Shown here: positions 35,540-47,559 of the stretch, piece after piece | Layout of the letters: each line of letters begins with the position of its first letter | Numbering within the stretch: position 1 is the first letter of the stretch | Assembly (NCBI GenBank): GCA_010405405.1 | Contig: MU004234.1 | Coordinates: forward strand, 1,445,563 to 1,509,562 | From: Microthyrium microscopicum | Lineage: Eukaryota > Ascomycota > Dothideomycetes > Microthyriales > Microthyriaceae | Length of the DNA stretch: 64,000 nt | Direction: 5' to 3' | Program-made: the position numbers and the translations under genes | Notes under the pieces: model-generated | What the model was told of the DNA's origin: nothing | What the model saw: only the letters and a program-made list of their open reading frames with translations | Database searches by the model: none

Positions 35540-35671
35540 AGATATGTAAGAACGTTGATGCCTCTTGAAAACGCGCCACTGATTTGAGAGAAATGGATGC
35601 ATGAGTATCAATAAAGATCTGAAGAATACACATCAGAAGACTTTCTTCATCTTCTTCAGCAGCCGGTTATA

Positions 35672-36911
35672 CTATCCTTTGATTTTCTTCGTGGCTCTAC
35701 CAGGCATGGGATCATCCATAGCTCCTCTCTTTGTGCCTTGAGTCTTCATCTCTGCATCCTCAGTGATTCTGCGAAGCGGATACTCAAACGTATTTCCTTC
35801 AAAGCAATTCTTCATACTCTTGTCCTCTTCCATGGTGAAATATCGATGCTTAAGGGCTTGTTCCGCCGTCAATCTCTTGTTGGGGTCATACTCCAGCAGG
35901 CCCTTTAACAGATCGAGGCCCTCGTTTCCGGGAGAAACTCCCATCAAACTCGAATTGTTGTATTTCTGCTGCTGAATAATGTTCCAGTACCACCTAGATA
36001 GACCAGAATGATTTTGTATTCTAGAGTTACCCGCCGGCAAATTCATAAGATGCTGATACTCTGGCATTGACGTGAGAAGTGGCCACTGTTCTTTGGAAGG
36101 CATGCCCAGAATCTCGACGATTTTCTGCATTTGATTTCGCTGAAATGGGACGGTCTTCTTGTTGTCCATCTTCGCTTCTTCGCCCTTGAAGATCGGCCTG
36201 AGACTGAGAAGTTCTGCAAAGATACAACCCACAGCCCATAGATCTATGGCGGGTGTATAATGGCGTGTGCCGAGCAACAACTCTGGTGCCCGATACCATA
36301 TAGTGACGACAACCTTGTCTCCAGTGAAAAGCGAGTTGAGAGGTTGTCGAAATATGCGCGCCAGACCCAGATCTCCAATTTTGACACTTCCGTCACGAGT
36401 GACCATGATGTTAGCGGGCTTCAAATCTCTGTGCATGACCCAGTTTCTATGCAGATAGAGTAGACCTTCGAGTAGCTGGAACATCATGGCCTTCACAGTA
36501 CGAGCTGGTATGCCAGGTCTACTGGCCTGTGTGTGATAGTGGATGATTTGGAGGAGATCGTGTTCGGCATATTCAAACACGATGAAGATACATTTATCCT
36601 CGAGGATTATTTCGACTGTCCGAACAACATGGACATGGGATAGTTCGCTGCAAAGGGACATTTCGCGGATTGCTGATTGGGAGATGCCAGTATATTGAGC
36701 TTCGCCCTCTTTGTCTGGCTTGAATCTATAGATTGTCAGAGAGGGGCTTGATTGGGGATCTGGTGGCTCACTTTTTGATTGCGAATTGGCCGGGTTCGCC
36801 GAGTCTACTTCGTGCTTTGTACACACGGCCATATGTTCCGCTGGAGATGAAACCTATGATTTCATAGCGCGCGTATACTGATTTCTTGCTAGTATAGCCT
36901 TCGAGAGGCAT
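35672..36911 (-). CDS. ssn3: Cyclin-dependent kinase 8, Mediator kinase-module subunit SSN3/SRB10
   Basis: Two exons, 36911-36772 and 36725-35672 (46-nt intron, GTGAGC donor, CTATAG acceptor), give 397 residues. The glycine loop is [12 protein letters not shown] and the ATP lysine lies in FAIKK (K46). The cyclin-contact helix reads [13 protein letters not shown], close to the SMSACRE-type helix of CDK8. The catalytic loop HRDLKPANI, the DLG (instead of DFG) magnesium motif and [10 protein letters not shown] are present, all typical of this family. The tail has a Lys/Arg-rich end (RATKKIKG). The kinase pairs with cyclin C and Med12/Med13 to control Mediator and to phosphorylate transcription factors in carbon and stress response. 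Convergent with the metallophosphoesterase gene. Confidence 0.95.
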
Positions 36912-38386
36912 ATTTGCGTTGCCTTTGGAGGCCTAAGTTCTGTATCGTCAGAGCTAGAAACTAGCTATGGGCAGAATGAAATGCTAGCGATGGTCATGTG
37001 ATGAAGCGCATGAAGCTCTTCCGATGGTTCCTTGTTTTGAATGAACCGGTGTCTGTGAATGCGACAGCGCTAGCTGACCAGTCCGAGACGTAAAGAGATT
37101 AGAGATCGATACCCAGGCAACTTGGAATCCGCCACCCAGAATTATTAGGGAGAACGGAAAGTAGTATGGTTCCAAGTAGTCGTTCCTGGAGTAAAGGGGG
37201 AAGTAGCCATCACGATAGTACTTCACGCACCATTATTGCCAAGCGCTCTAGACATTTGCCCGGGTAGCAAGGTTTTGATGCGAAGTAAAGCGATGCTCAC
37301 GACTCAGATTTTTGAGAGCAGTTCAAGGGTTTGTGGCTAATTATCTGCTAAAGATAATTTGAGGCTGCGGAGGGTGATGGAATATGGCAGGAGATTGTTT
37401 TAGTCTGCTTGTGAGATTTTCAAATTTGAGGATATTAGTTCGATGTATAGAATGGAAAATACTTTGTGAATCGTAGGAGTATCAATGAAGAACGGAATCT
37501 TTGCGACTAGATGAAGGGACGAAGTTGGGTCAGATCGTGCACAGACATTTTCTGAGACCAAGGGTTCAAGTCGTGATGAAAATGTCCGTGCACGATCTTC
37601 TTTCAGCCTTATAGCCAGTAGTCTGCTTCATAGCTCCAAATACGACAGCTGATATTGGAAAGAAAGTCTATCGTCATGGCTGTAAGATTGTCAAAGCAAC
37701 CAAAGATCTTTTTGAGAACTTTAATGGCATCAAAGCATTGCGATTGGATCTCTTTCTCTGGCCGTTGCTTTCTTAAGTTCAGTCAGTGCACTTCACCACC
37801 ATATCTAAACGTGGGCTTACGTGGCGCACGTCTTGGCTCGACTTCGTACTCTATATTTGTTTTGTCTTGGTATTGATGTCGTTCGGGATCGCGTGACAAT
37901 GCTGAGCAGCTGAGTGGTGGTACTTTGATCCCAAATGTGATGAGGGTAGTGACATGCATAAGCCACTCACGCCACCACGATCTGACCATGGCCGGAACAG
38001 TAATACATTTGTGAAAGCTTGGTGATCTATAGAACGTTTCCATCGAAATTTAATATTAGGTTTGTTAATATATGAGAAATGTTCGGATCTATGAAGCTTA
38101 TTCATTTGCCGGCAATTTAAGGTAGAAACTTGTTGCATGTTTACCTTAGTTTAGAATCGATGTCGTGTTGAGTGGAGAGCTGAAAGCAATATGCAGCGGT
38201 GGATCGCTAAATCTGCAAGGCTGGAAGAACGAAATGAATCCAGATCTTCCTCTCGCATTGTATGACCAGAACACGATGGTCGGCTCCGGAGTCCGAAGGT
38301 TTATATCTAAGTGCAGTGCTAGTACTCAATGCTTGTTGACACATTCCTCAACCTTTTTCCCGCAGATTGCTGCTCAATAATATACG
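36912..38386. other. Intergenic, 1.5 kb, with one long hairpin
   Basis: Upstream region of ssn3 (-) and of the surface-protein gene at 38387 (+). No protein gene seen; the hairpin at 37532-37598 is listed on its own. Confidence 0.5.
37532..37598. repeat. 21-bp inverted repeat with 25-nt loop
   Basis: AGATCGTGCACAGACATTTTC (arms described in part) at 37532-37552 pairs with 37578-37598, with one mismatch in 21. The stem core contains the palindrome GTGCAC. The position, about 620 bp upstream of ssn3 and 790 bp upstream of the next gene, does not suggest a terminator. Confidence 0.75.
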
Positions 38387-39698
38387 ATGCTTGGCGGTCT
38401 AGTCTTACTACTTGGTACTTGCCAGATGGCTTGGGCTAACCCAGCTCCTTGGCCGTTGATCACACCAGCTCCTCTTGAGCGACGAGATGATGCAAATGAC
38501 CCTTATCTACTTGGTTATTACTACAATACTGTCTACTCGACATGTAATTGAGCCCGCTTCGTGGCAGATATCCATGCGATGTACTAAGTTACTGGTTAGG
38601 GAGCAAAGACCTTTGCGAAACTATCTCTGGAATTACGCGCACTTACACTTCCTCTGTAAGTTGAAGCTCAATTTATAAAGAGGATGCGATGATGCGCAAA
38701 TACCTGGGGCTCAGAGAACCTTTTTACCTGCCACTGGGAACGACGCGCTTTCATACAAGATTTCATCCGGCTTTTTACGCAGACCCATCTAACAGATTTG
38801 CAGGCCGGCTTTTACGAGTGTTGTGGAGTAGGCAATAACTGTAACATGAACGTTGGATGCTCTGGCTCTTACTTGCTCAAAGCTACCGGAAGTGCTATTG
38901 ACTGGTAAGCAACCGCATGTTCTACCTTGTACCTGATGTTCCTAAGCACTGACTCTGCGATCATCAGTTTCAACGTCGTCTCTGATATCTCTGCAACCTG
39001 CACTTGGGATGTTATGTTTGCATCCGCTGGTGCCACTGCTGCGCAGAAATATATATATTGTGCCGAAGGTGGAGTGGCAGGGACTACATACTATCGTGCG
39101 AACCGTAAGTCTCCACCAGCTCAAATTTCTCTACTCGGAGAGAGTGTTTCTAACCAAGCGAGCCTCAGCTACTTCTACAAGCTCGTCTTCGCAGACTCCG
39201 ACCCCGACGCCAACTCAGTCTCCCACCCCCAGCCCAACATCGGCTTCGAAGAAAGCACCAATCGGTGCCATTGTGGGTGGTGTTATTGGTGGTCTTACCG
39301 TTATAACCTTGCTTGTGCTGGGACTTCTTCTTTTACTCAAGAAGAAGAAGCAGGTCACAGTCCAGCAGCCGTATGTTACAGCGCCAGAACTCAGCAGGGG
39401 CGATGGAGTGATGGGATCTCCTCCTGCTCAATTCCAGTATGCAACAGCGTCCAAGCCGACGATGATGGAACATACCAGTCCGGTGTCTGCATCATCTCAG
39501 TATAATCAAAACTACTCGGATCAGCATGCGGTGCAACCAATTCCATATGGGCAACATCAACAGCAACAACCGCAGCAATATCAATCAGGAGTCCCTCAAG
39601 ACTGGGTGTCAGCAGCTCCACATGCAGTCGAGATGGAATCTCCTGGCAGCTCACCTCCACCACAATATGGCAATTTCAACCCCAATCCTACTCGTTGA
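38387..39698 (+). CDS. Single-pass cell-surface protein with Cys-rich ectodomain
   Basis: Five exons, 38387-38543, 38600-38655, 38804-38904, 38968-39104 and 39169-39698, give 326 residues with frame kept at each splice. A signal peptide (MLGGLVLLLGTCQMAWA) is followed by a possible dibasic site (ERRDD). The ectodomain has paired cysteines (SKDLCET, FYECCGVGNNCNMNVGC, ATCTW, YIYCAEGG), then a Ser/Thr/Pro stalk (TPTPTPTQSPTPSPTS), which would be O-glycosylated. One membrane helix (about GAIVGGVIGGLTVITLLVL) is followed by a Lys-rich stop-transfer run and a Gln/Pro-rich cytosolic tail. The layout matches a common ascomycete family of wall or membrane surface sensors without an assigned ligand. 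Exon 2 is the least certain part. Confidence 0.75.
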
Positions 39699-40431
39699 TA
39701 GTTTGGGCAGTCTTTCCTTACTTGCGAACTCTTTTTCAGAACAGGTCTTGCCCTTCGATGATTTCATTCTTGAATTGTTGGCTTAGCGTACAGTGAACTG
39801 CCTCATTGCAAGGAAGACTATTTTTGATGTATACCTGATAATATCTCATTAGCTGATAATCGTGTCATTAGTATGATGAAGAAGTCTAATTCCTATGTGA
39901 TCTCTTTTTTACTGCCCGTGCTTGATTTATTCCATATGAACCTACCTAGGTAGTCAACGTGGTCGATGGGCATCTGAGGTTTGTTCACGCTTTGAAATGA
40001 TAGCGGTCCATGATCAATACTTCCAATGGAGCATCTGGTATTAGCTATCACCTGGTCAGGTTGCTCTTCCCAAATAGTCAGTAATCCGAGCATCAAAAGC
40101 TTAGCCATCAGACTGTCTTGTACATCTCGATTTGAATTCTTACTTGCGCCCGTTGTATCACGGCCAAGGCTCATACGAGGGGATTTGATATCTGTAATCT
40201 TCGCTCCGTGTACTAAGGACCATAGCTTGTGTTGGCGAGCCCATATCAGATTCGATTGTGATTTGATCAACACGCATCCAGGATATCGTTGTGTATTGGA
40301 ATTGCTATCTCAGCCGACTGCAACACAGGAGTAAAGAAACATTGTGATCTTCAGCTTGACTTTTATTTTGGCTATATATAGCACTGCTGCGTCTGCTCTC
40401 CATGATAATATTCCTCCAGGCATCCTGCATA
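39699..40431. other. Intergenic, no gene seen
   Basis: 3' region of the surface protein and promoter of the P450 relic, with a CTATATATAGC element at about 40371-40381 that could have been its TATA box. Confidence 0.45.
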
Positions 40432-41731
40432 ATGGAAAATCCATACCAAATTTTCGACAAAGCGCGCCCTGTAGAGGCAGCAGAAGCTCGAGAAGCTGTC
40501 AAGGCAGCAAAGAGTTTCTTGTTGGATTACTCTTTCCTGACTAGCGACAGCAATGCTAAACTATCGAAGCGCCTCGAGCAACGTCTAACAACTCGTGCAG
40601 ATTCAAATCAGAGGCTCGCGGAAAGGTTTGGTGTCTCAAATGCCTTCACTGTGAGAAACAAGGACTCGAAACAAGATTTCAAAAGTGATGTTACGAAGAA
40701 GATGCGAGCTGTACTGTCTCTGGGTCCGGCAACAACCAAGAAGACAGACACTGGAATAGAGGACTGGCAGCCACTGATTCTTTGGGCAGGGCAATATGCG
40801 GCAGATGCTCTCGACCATAGAGCCAAATGCAATCTCGTTGAAGTGGTTCAATTTGTGACCCTCAAACTGTCAATAAAATACATCTTCAAGGTTGATGACC
40901 ACGACTGGGCTTCACAAGTAGAGAAGAGCTACGTTGATTTTGTACATGTTGGACGAGAGATCAATAGGCTATAGATTGCATCAAAGGCTGAACCTACAAA
41001 CCGTCCAGCCTGGGAAAATCAGATCGGCCTCCATCTCGCCTTACGGAATATCATAGGTGGAGATGCTGAAACTGATCCCATGGTGCCTGAGACCAATCCC
41101 ATGAACTACCTACTTCCCACCTACGAAACCGTGTGGCGCGTGATTCTCAGAGGCTTGATCGAAGTGCTTCGCTCATCAGGCAATGCCACCAAATGGCGAG
41201 AGTCTCTTCAATCTTGCTTAATTACACCACTCAAAGGCAATGAGAGAGTCTGGAGAACTGTGGAAAATGAGGAGAGCCAAATTCCTCCCATCGATGTTAT
41301 CAAAGAGATAATGCGACTGCACCCACCGACACGACGTGTATGTCGTAAAGTAGGAGACAAAGAGATGTGCACCGATATTACAAAGCTATATCATTCAGAG
41401 CTACTTGCTCCAGAAGATCCTCTAATTCCGCCCTGAAAGATGGAAACAGCGCCGAGAATACTACTGTCAGTCGAAGGAAGATAACATCAAGCTAATGGAA
41501 AGAGAGCTTGGCTTTATGTCTTTCGCACTCATATGTCCGTCAGATGATTGGGCAAGCAGGGCATTTGGCATGAAGATCATTTGTATTCTCGTTAGTGTTC
41601 TTTGCGAAAAGGTCAAGGACGAGGAGGCTGGCTGGAACTTGGAGCCTTTGGATTTACTGTCTAGGCCCTTGAGTGCAGAGAGAACCGCTTTCCAAAATGG
41701 TGAACTCGAACTGTCCTCCGACAGGAAGTAG
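40432..41731 (+). pseudogene. Cytochrome P450 pseudogene
   Basis: One intronless reading of about 430 codons, starting MENPYQIFDKARPVEAAEA at 40432. The I-helix-side stretch is GGDAETDP and the conserved ExxR lies in IKEIMRLHPPTRRV (about 41305). The PERW motif and heme-binding region (LGFMSFALICPSD...FGMK, about 41495-41575) follow in a different frame. Two lesions break it: a TAG at 40972-40974 where related proteins have Trp (TGG, a G-to-A change) and a frameshift at about 41420-41440. Everything else is well preserved, so it was lost recently or is a strain-specific null or sequencing error. There is no N-terminal membrane anchor, so it resembles short fungal P450 types. Natural substrate unknown. 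Confidence 0.85.
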
Positions 41732-42239
41732 CAAGATCAGTCACTTGATACTAAGTCGTGCTTAGTACGCATAAAGTGAGTTTCTTTTCTCTGCTTTCAC
41801 GAGTCCATTGGAATTTTGGGCGCTGCTGACCTTGATAGCTGTGACCTATCGAAAATATCATGCTTCCTATTACTCTGCTGTTCTTGCCATTTAACAGAGG
41901 TGTACTACAAAGTAGCACAAGCTAATTTCTGCCACGTGTGTGCAGCACTACAACTTACTCTAGCTTCATGCGATAACTTCCTACTTTATGTCTTTGTCTT
42001 TGTATGAGGGTTGAACTAACTCCTTCATCAGGCCATTACCAGAAAGCAGAACTTGAAGCTTCAGTCGAACAGCATGAGAAGTAATATAAATAGCAGCACC
42101 ACTACGAATCAGTGGCATTTCATGAGCTTGCATCTACAGCTTCGAAACTGGCGAAAATGGAAGCTCTTGTAGCTCATCACCTCCACCAACTACGCGGGAA
42201 CTTGTTTAATCATGAACAAAGTGTATGTAATCTTTCGAA
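41732..42239. other. Intergenic, no gene seen
   Basis: Between the P450 relic and the 3' end of the pyroglutamyl peptidase gene. No supported frame. Confidence 0.5.
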
Positions 42240-42925
42240 TTACAAATGCTCAGCTACAGTCTTTATGAGACCAATAGTTACTTCATTCCCTTTGTCAGTC
42301 TTTCCGTGTTCGTCAAGTGGAGGTACATGGTAGAACAGAACATTTCTTGGCTTTCCCAGTTTCCACTCATGCTCAAGGCCGACATAATATGCAAATCCAC
42401 ATACATATTCTCCTACATCGTTAGAACCTCTAACATCCACTGCTTTGCCAACCTTGGACTTCCAACCCGCGACCACCGATTCGATATCGATTCCGGAATC
42501 AAGTCGATCCGGGCTTTTGCTCCAAAGCTTCTTCGACTCTGCTTTCGTAATCACTTTGCGGGCAACGTCCGGAAACTGATGATAACCATCTCTAAAGGCA
42601 CCTTTCTCAACGGCGAAGTAAGTTCGCTCCATGGCACAGCCAACAAGAATGACAACATCGGGATTGTGCTGTTCAATCAGTGTTGGAATGGTAGCTGCAA
42701 TGTCATGATATGCAGCATTCAGTGGCTCTTGTTGTGTCACAATTTCGATGGGTGGATATGTATTATCCAGAGTTGAGGGAAGCCGAGAGACGATTTCCCA
42801 TGCTGGGTTGACTTTGACATCCAGGAATGGCTATACGAATTAGATGTTAGCGGAGTAGCTGGGTGTCCGCAGGCGGTGCTCACTCCAAAGCCAGTAAGCA
42901 GCACTTTCACTTTTTCTGCTTCCAT
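42240..42925 (-). CDS. Pyroglutamyl peptidase I (peptidase family C15)
   Basis: Two exons, 42925-42884 (14 codons) and 42830-42240, joined over a 53-nt intron (GTGAGC, TATAG), give 210 residues, the family's usual length. The N-terminus VKVLLTGFGPFLDVKVNPAWE is the C15 hallmark. The likely catalytic triad is Glu in CAMERTYFAVEKG, Cys in YVCGFAYYVG and His in LFYHVPPL. The enzyme removes N-terminal pyroglutamate from peptides in the cytosol; no signal peptide is seen. Its neighbours are a P450 relic and a secreted protein, which do not suggest an operon-like link. Confidence 0.9.
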
Positions 42926-43199
42926 CGGATATAGTAACTCGGATCCTCAGATATGTTTTGGTGAAGAGAGAGACGTTGGGATAAAGGTCTCTTTACAAGA
43001 AATTTGGAAAATTCGTGCAGTCTTACATGCGTGCTCCTTCCAATCAAGGACACCGCCAGGGAAGTACGCCCCCTTACAAAGTCATCACTGCCGTCCAGTT
43101 CCAGAGAACGAAGAGCGAGTTGGTTAATTTTATGAAAGCAAATGGTATATTTTCTATATTTTGTGCTAGTATGTTTCATTTGACATTACTTCCGATCAG

Positions 43200-43709
43200 C
43201 TAGAAATTTGGGCAATTGAAGCCGTTGACACTTGGGAAACTGTACATTTTGTCAGGATATTTGCTCAGAGTGTACTGTCATAGAGAAGTACTTACTTGTT
43301 ACCCAAGACACTGTTAATCACAGATGCTTTGTTGTGTGTGCTTTGGAAAGAAATCGACGTCGTCTACATCTATTAGTCTAGGATCTATGAATATAGGGTC
43401 TCAAACTTACACCCGAAGCACTTCCCTGCGTGCAAAAGAAGTTGCCAAAGTTCTGATCATTGATACCAGAGCTCAGTTGGTTCTTGATGTTATTGCAAGT
43501 GGCTATAAAGGTCAGAACTTATCAGAGCTAAGTGTGTTTTGGTTCTTACCAGTTCCCGGAAACGAAACTCCAATAGTTAAACCGTATGATACATTGGAGA
43601 GGAAGTCTGTGGCTTTGCAAGATTGCTGATTGGGACCAACACTAGCAGCCGGGGCAGCAGCGATCAGGCTGAGAGATGAAAGAGCCGCCACGAAAGTAGT
43701 GAATTGCAT
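43200..43709 (-). CDS. Small secreted protein, four cysteines, effector-like
   Basis: Four minus-strand exons (43709-43550, 43502-43411, 43363-43296, 43239-43200) give 119 residues with all phases matching. A signal peptide (MQFTTFVAALSSLSLIAAAP) precedes a mature part of about 98 residues with four cysteines (QQSCKA, ATCNN, FFCTQG, FNCPNF), enough for two disulfides. Asn, Gly and Ser are frequent. There are three introns in 510 bp, typical of small secreted fungal proteins. I do not recognise the family. Secretion and cysteines suit an effector, an antimicrobial or wall protein, or a sperm-coat-like fold; nothing here settles it. A TATA-like element lies about 112 bp upstream. Confidence 0.75.
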
Positions 43710-43820
43710 CTTGAAATATATGATTGATTCGTGATAAGTTAGATAGAGTAGTTTTGGGTGTTGAATTTTGAAATGCGATGCTTGAGACAATGTGCTTCTC
43801 ATCGGGGCAGAGCCTGAAGA

Positions 43821-43829
43821 TTATATACA
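43821..43829 (-). promoter_or_regulatory. TATA-box-like element of the secreted-protein gene
   Basis: TGTATATAA on the minus strand, about 112 bp upstream of the ATG at 43709, a usual place for strongly regulated fungal genes. Confidence 0.4.
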
Positions 43830-44650
43830 AATAATGAAAGTAACACCAACTTACAACAAAGCAATGATATTCTATTAATTGTAAAAGATCGACAGAGTTA
43901 TTTTGAACACCACTGTACCTCCGTTGTTCCGTTACTATAATTACTGACTAGAAGTGCTAAGCCTTCCAACCAACACATGTTACAATCAACCAATGGCACG
44001 ACATGTTTGAACAAGGTATATAGTACAAGGCTTAGTTTGAACTACTGGTCGAGATTATCTGTAGACTCAGAAATAATAGTCTACTCGGGTAGATAAACAT
44101 AATAGTCGTTGAGGTATTTGGCTACTTACCTACTTACCTTATTAGCTACTGTCAAGTAAAGAAGGAAAAGCAATACAACAACAAAACTACCTGACGAGCC
44201 TAGTATCTAGACAGTTGATTGAGCAAGTGTACACTGATTGGAGTTTCAAGGCTGTGTACCTTGCATGTATCTAGCGCGATGTAAGTAAGCAATGTCGTGG
44301 AACTGAGCTGCAGGGCTACGAGCTCAGCGGTGGGGAAATCATTCGGAGCTAGAGTACAGTTCAACTGAAAATAGCAGTGTATTGGCTCCCCGACGCCTAA
44401 TACCCCTACAATGGGTCAAAGTCTCAGGCTCAGTTCAGAGCAGAGAAGTCCCAGTGCTTCCAATGCCAATGGCTGTAAGACGGCTAGACATGCTCGGAGT
44501 GTGAGGAAAAGCGGTTAACAGGAACTATAGTACGAGCGAGTAGGACCCAGACCCAGACAACACAGCAAAGCCTATTGAATCATACTAGCCTACTCTTCCC
44601 AAGAAGCACGGCAATATAATTTCGAACCCTACTCGCATTGTTGGTCTCAA
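43830..44650. other. Intergenic up to the MULE, no gene seen
   Basis: No supported gene. Ends at the 9-bp target site of the transposon. Confidence 0.5.
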
Positions 44651-44659
44651 TTTACACAA

Positions 44660-44795
44660 GATCGTTATTACCCACCCGCCACAGAATATTACTCACCCGC
44701 CCTTTTATATTACTCACCCGCCCTTTAATAATGAAGCAGCGGCTAGTCCCAAATAGGATAGAATATGTCCGTTTTGGGGTTGTAGTCCTTAGGGA
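44660..44795 (+). repeat. Left terminal inverted repeat of the MULE
   Basis: 136 bp, inverted match to 47560-47695 at 132 of 136 positions; three 21-bp-spaced copies of TATTACYCACCCGCC at its outer end. Confidence 0.9.
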
Positions 44796-47559
44796 GCAAT
44801 ATTGAAGTCTACTAAATTCTATCTTAGAGCTAAAAATATTAAGATCTTGCAATATAGTAATTTAAATAACTTGATAATTCCTGACTTAAATTTGAAGCTA
44901 TTGAAGCCTATATAATACTAGATAACTCTTCTACCTCTATTACTACCTCTTGGCCTTCTTCTTCCTCTTTCTCTCTCTTAAGATAAACTTGTAGTAGTAG
45001 TCTGTATGGTAGATTTAGTGGATTTTAGCTGCTTCTTAAGCTCTTAGATCTTGAGGTAAAGATTATGGTTCTCTCCTTATCTATAGGTTAATTTAGCGTA
45101 TAAATGGGGCAGAATTTAATAGATTTAACGTATCTCTAGTATCTTTAAAGATTATATAATAGCACGCTATTTGGTAGGAGGCTCTTTGACTTTAGGCTCT
45201 TTAGCGTCCTAATCTTTAGTAGGCTTACTATACTATAAATCTGTAGGTAGCGCTTAGAATGCTTTAAGATCTTCTTTAGTAGTAAGTGCTATAAGTTTTT
45301 TAAACGTGCTATACTATCTTAGTGAATCTTAAGGCGATAGTAATGGTAGTAGTGGTAGTAATGGTGGAGAAGGAGTAGTTAAAGCGCGATTTTGCCTTTT
45401 AGCCTACCTACGTGGTAGTAATTTTTCTTAAAAAGATCTATTTTGATGAGTAGTATTCTGCTATAAAGCAAGTTAAGGACGTTTACTACTACGGACCTAA
45501 TTTAGTAGTAGAATAGTAGGCTCTCTTATAGCTCTTAAAGGTAAGATAATAAGGGGAGGATCTTTAGGAGCTTGTAGAGTGCCGTTTATTTTATTTAGCG
45601 TTAGTGGTAAAGTACGTTAAACTAAAGGCTGCTCTTCTTTAGCGAGATTATAGAATATCGATTGATTTAGGAACTAATGTTGCTTAATGTTGCCTAGCAT
45701 AGTAATCTGCTAGTCTTTATCCTATTTATGATAGTATTGAAACTGATAGCTATAAGGAAGTCTAAATACTTTAGTAATATAATTCGTATAATAAGTTCTT
45801 TAGCTAGGAAGCATCTCTTCTTTAGCAAGGTATTTGTAGTACTATTTGGTAAGTATTTCTAGCGCGTAGGTTAATACCTATTTAAAAGCGCCTATAGGCA
45901 AGATGGTAATTACTTTAGGCTTTAGATTAAAGCGCTTAAAGATTAAGTCTTTACTAAATGTAGCCTTAATCTTTAATATCTAGTTGTTAGATGCTTTATG
46001 GAGTGCTTTTACTACTGTGTTAAGATCTCTACGGTATGTCTAAAGCTAGCGTTTTATACCTCTATAGAGGCTCTCTACTAGTGATATTATGGTTGCGCTA
46101 AAATACTAAAATTTATTGATAAAAGCCTTGCAAAAGTGCTCTCTCTTGACTAATTAGTTTGTTTGAAGATAAGATACTAATTATGGGTGAGATATATTGA
46201 ATTTCTTAATAAAATAAGCCTATTTAGCCTTATGGGCTTTAACCGTAGGTACTTTAATAATTTAGATTATAATATGTTAGTTAGGTAAGGGTAGGATGTA
46301 GATATAGTTACCTTCTTCTATTAAGCTTTAGCTACTCTTTGATTATTAACTATCGCCGCATATTTAATGGATTCTGTGTTTAAATGCTTGTATTTAAAGG
46401 TTGATTTAATACGAGCCTCTACTACTTTATTGAGATGCTATAAGTAGAGAAGCTAAGGCATATTTTTGAAGGATTTAGAGTTCTTTAGCACGTTTTTAAG
46501 GGCTATGTAATTATTAGTAAGTATGATATTTAGCAAAGGAATTATATCTTTGTCGTCCTTAATATCTTTAGCGTCTTTAGTAGCTTTACCCCCTTAATAA
46601 GTATAGGAACTAATAAACGCGTTAAGGGCTTATTAATAATTAGCTTCTAATTTACTAGATATCTAGATAAAAGCGACTAAGTAGTAGTGATTTGTAGGGG
46701 TAGTAGTAGCGATGTAGAGTAGTGGTATATTATAGTAGTTAGTTTGATAAGTATAATCTATTAAAAGAACTTTTGAATGTTGTTAAAATAAGGCGACGGC
46801 ACGCTTTAAAGTAAGAAGAATACCCTTTAGCTTTTTATGCTAAATCTAGGTAGTACTTAGGAATTCCTTGTCCTTCTTAAGATAGTCTACTAACGCCTTA
46901 ATTAGTATTCTACTAGCGAGCTAATCTAATTATGTTTTTGCCTTCTAGTTATAAATATCTTAAGGCGTAAAGATAGCTTTTAGAAACTGTTTCTTAATCT
47001 TTATAATAATGTCGCTTAGCCTAGTGCTAGGATTCTCTGATATAGAAGTAATTCTGGCGTAGATATTGTTATTTTGGAGGTCCTCTTAACGATAAGTATA
47101 ATGTATAGAAATACTAAGTAATAGGTAGTAATTATAGTGATTTAGACGCATAGTTAACGTCTAAAGGGGATCCTTCTTTATTTTTTTGATAACTACTTGA
47201 AATAGATATTTATGCGCTTTAGAAGTTATATTTTTACGCGTTCTAGTAGAGATAGATATGTAGGTGCTATGGTGATTGCATTGGAACTTAAATTTGTATT
47301 TTTAGTCGTTAGGAATACTATTAGGCTTTGACCTAAGTTTTGTTATGTAATAACTATATTCTTGCGCATAATTTTATATTTGATTGATAGCCTCTTAAGC
47401 GAAGATGAAGCTAATACTATTTTTAGGTTGTAGGATAGATATTATATAGAGTTGTAGTAGTTTAAAGTTGATTAAAATATAAGGAGTTAAGGTAGCGGTG
47501 TAGAGATATTAAAGGACGTGGGGGACTGTAGGTAAAGAGATAGGATAAAATATAATAAT

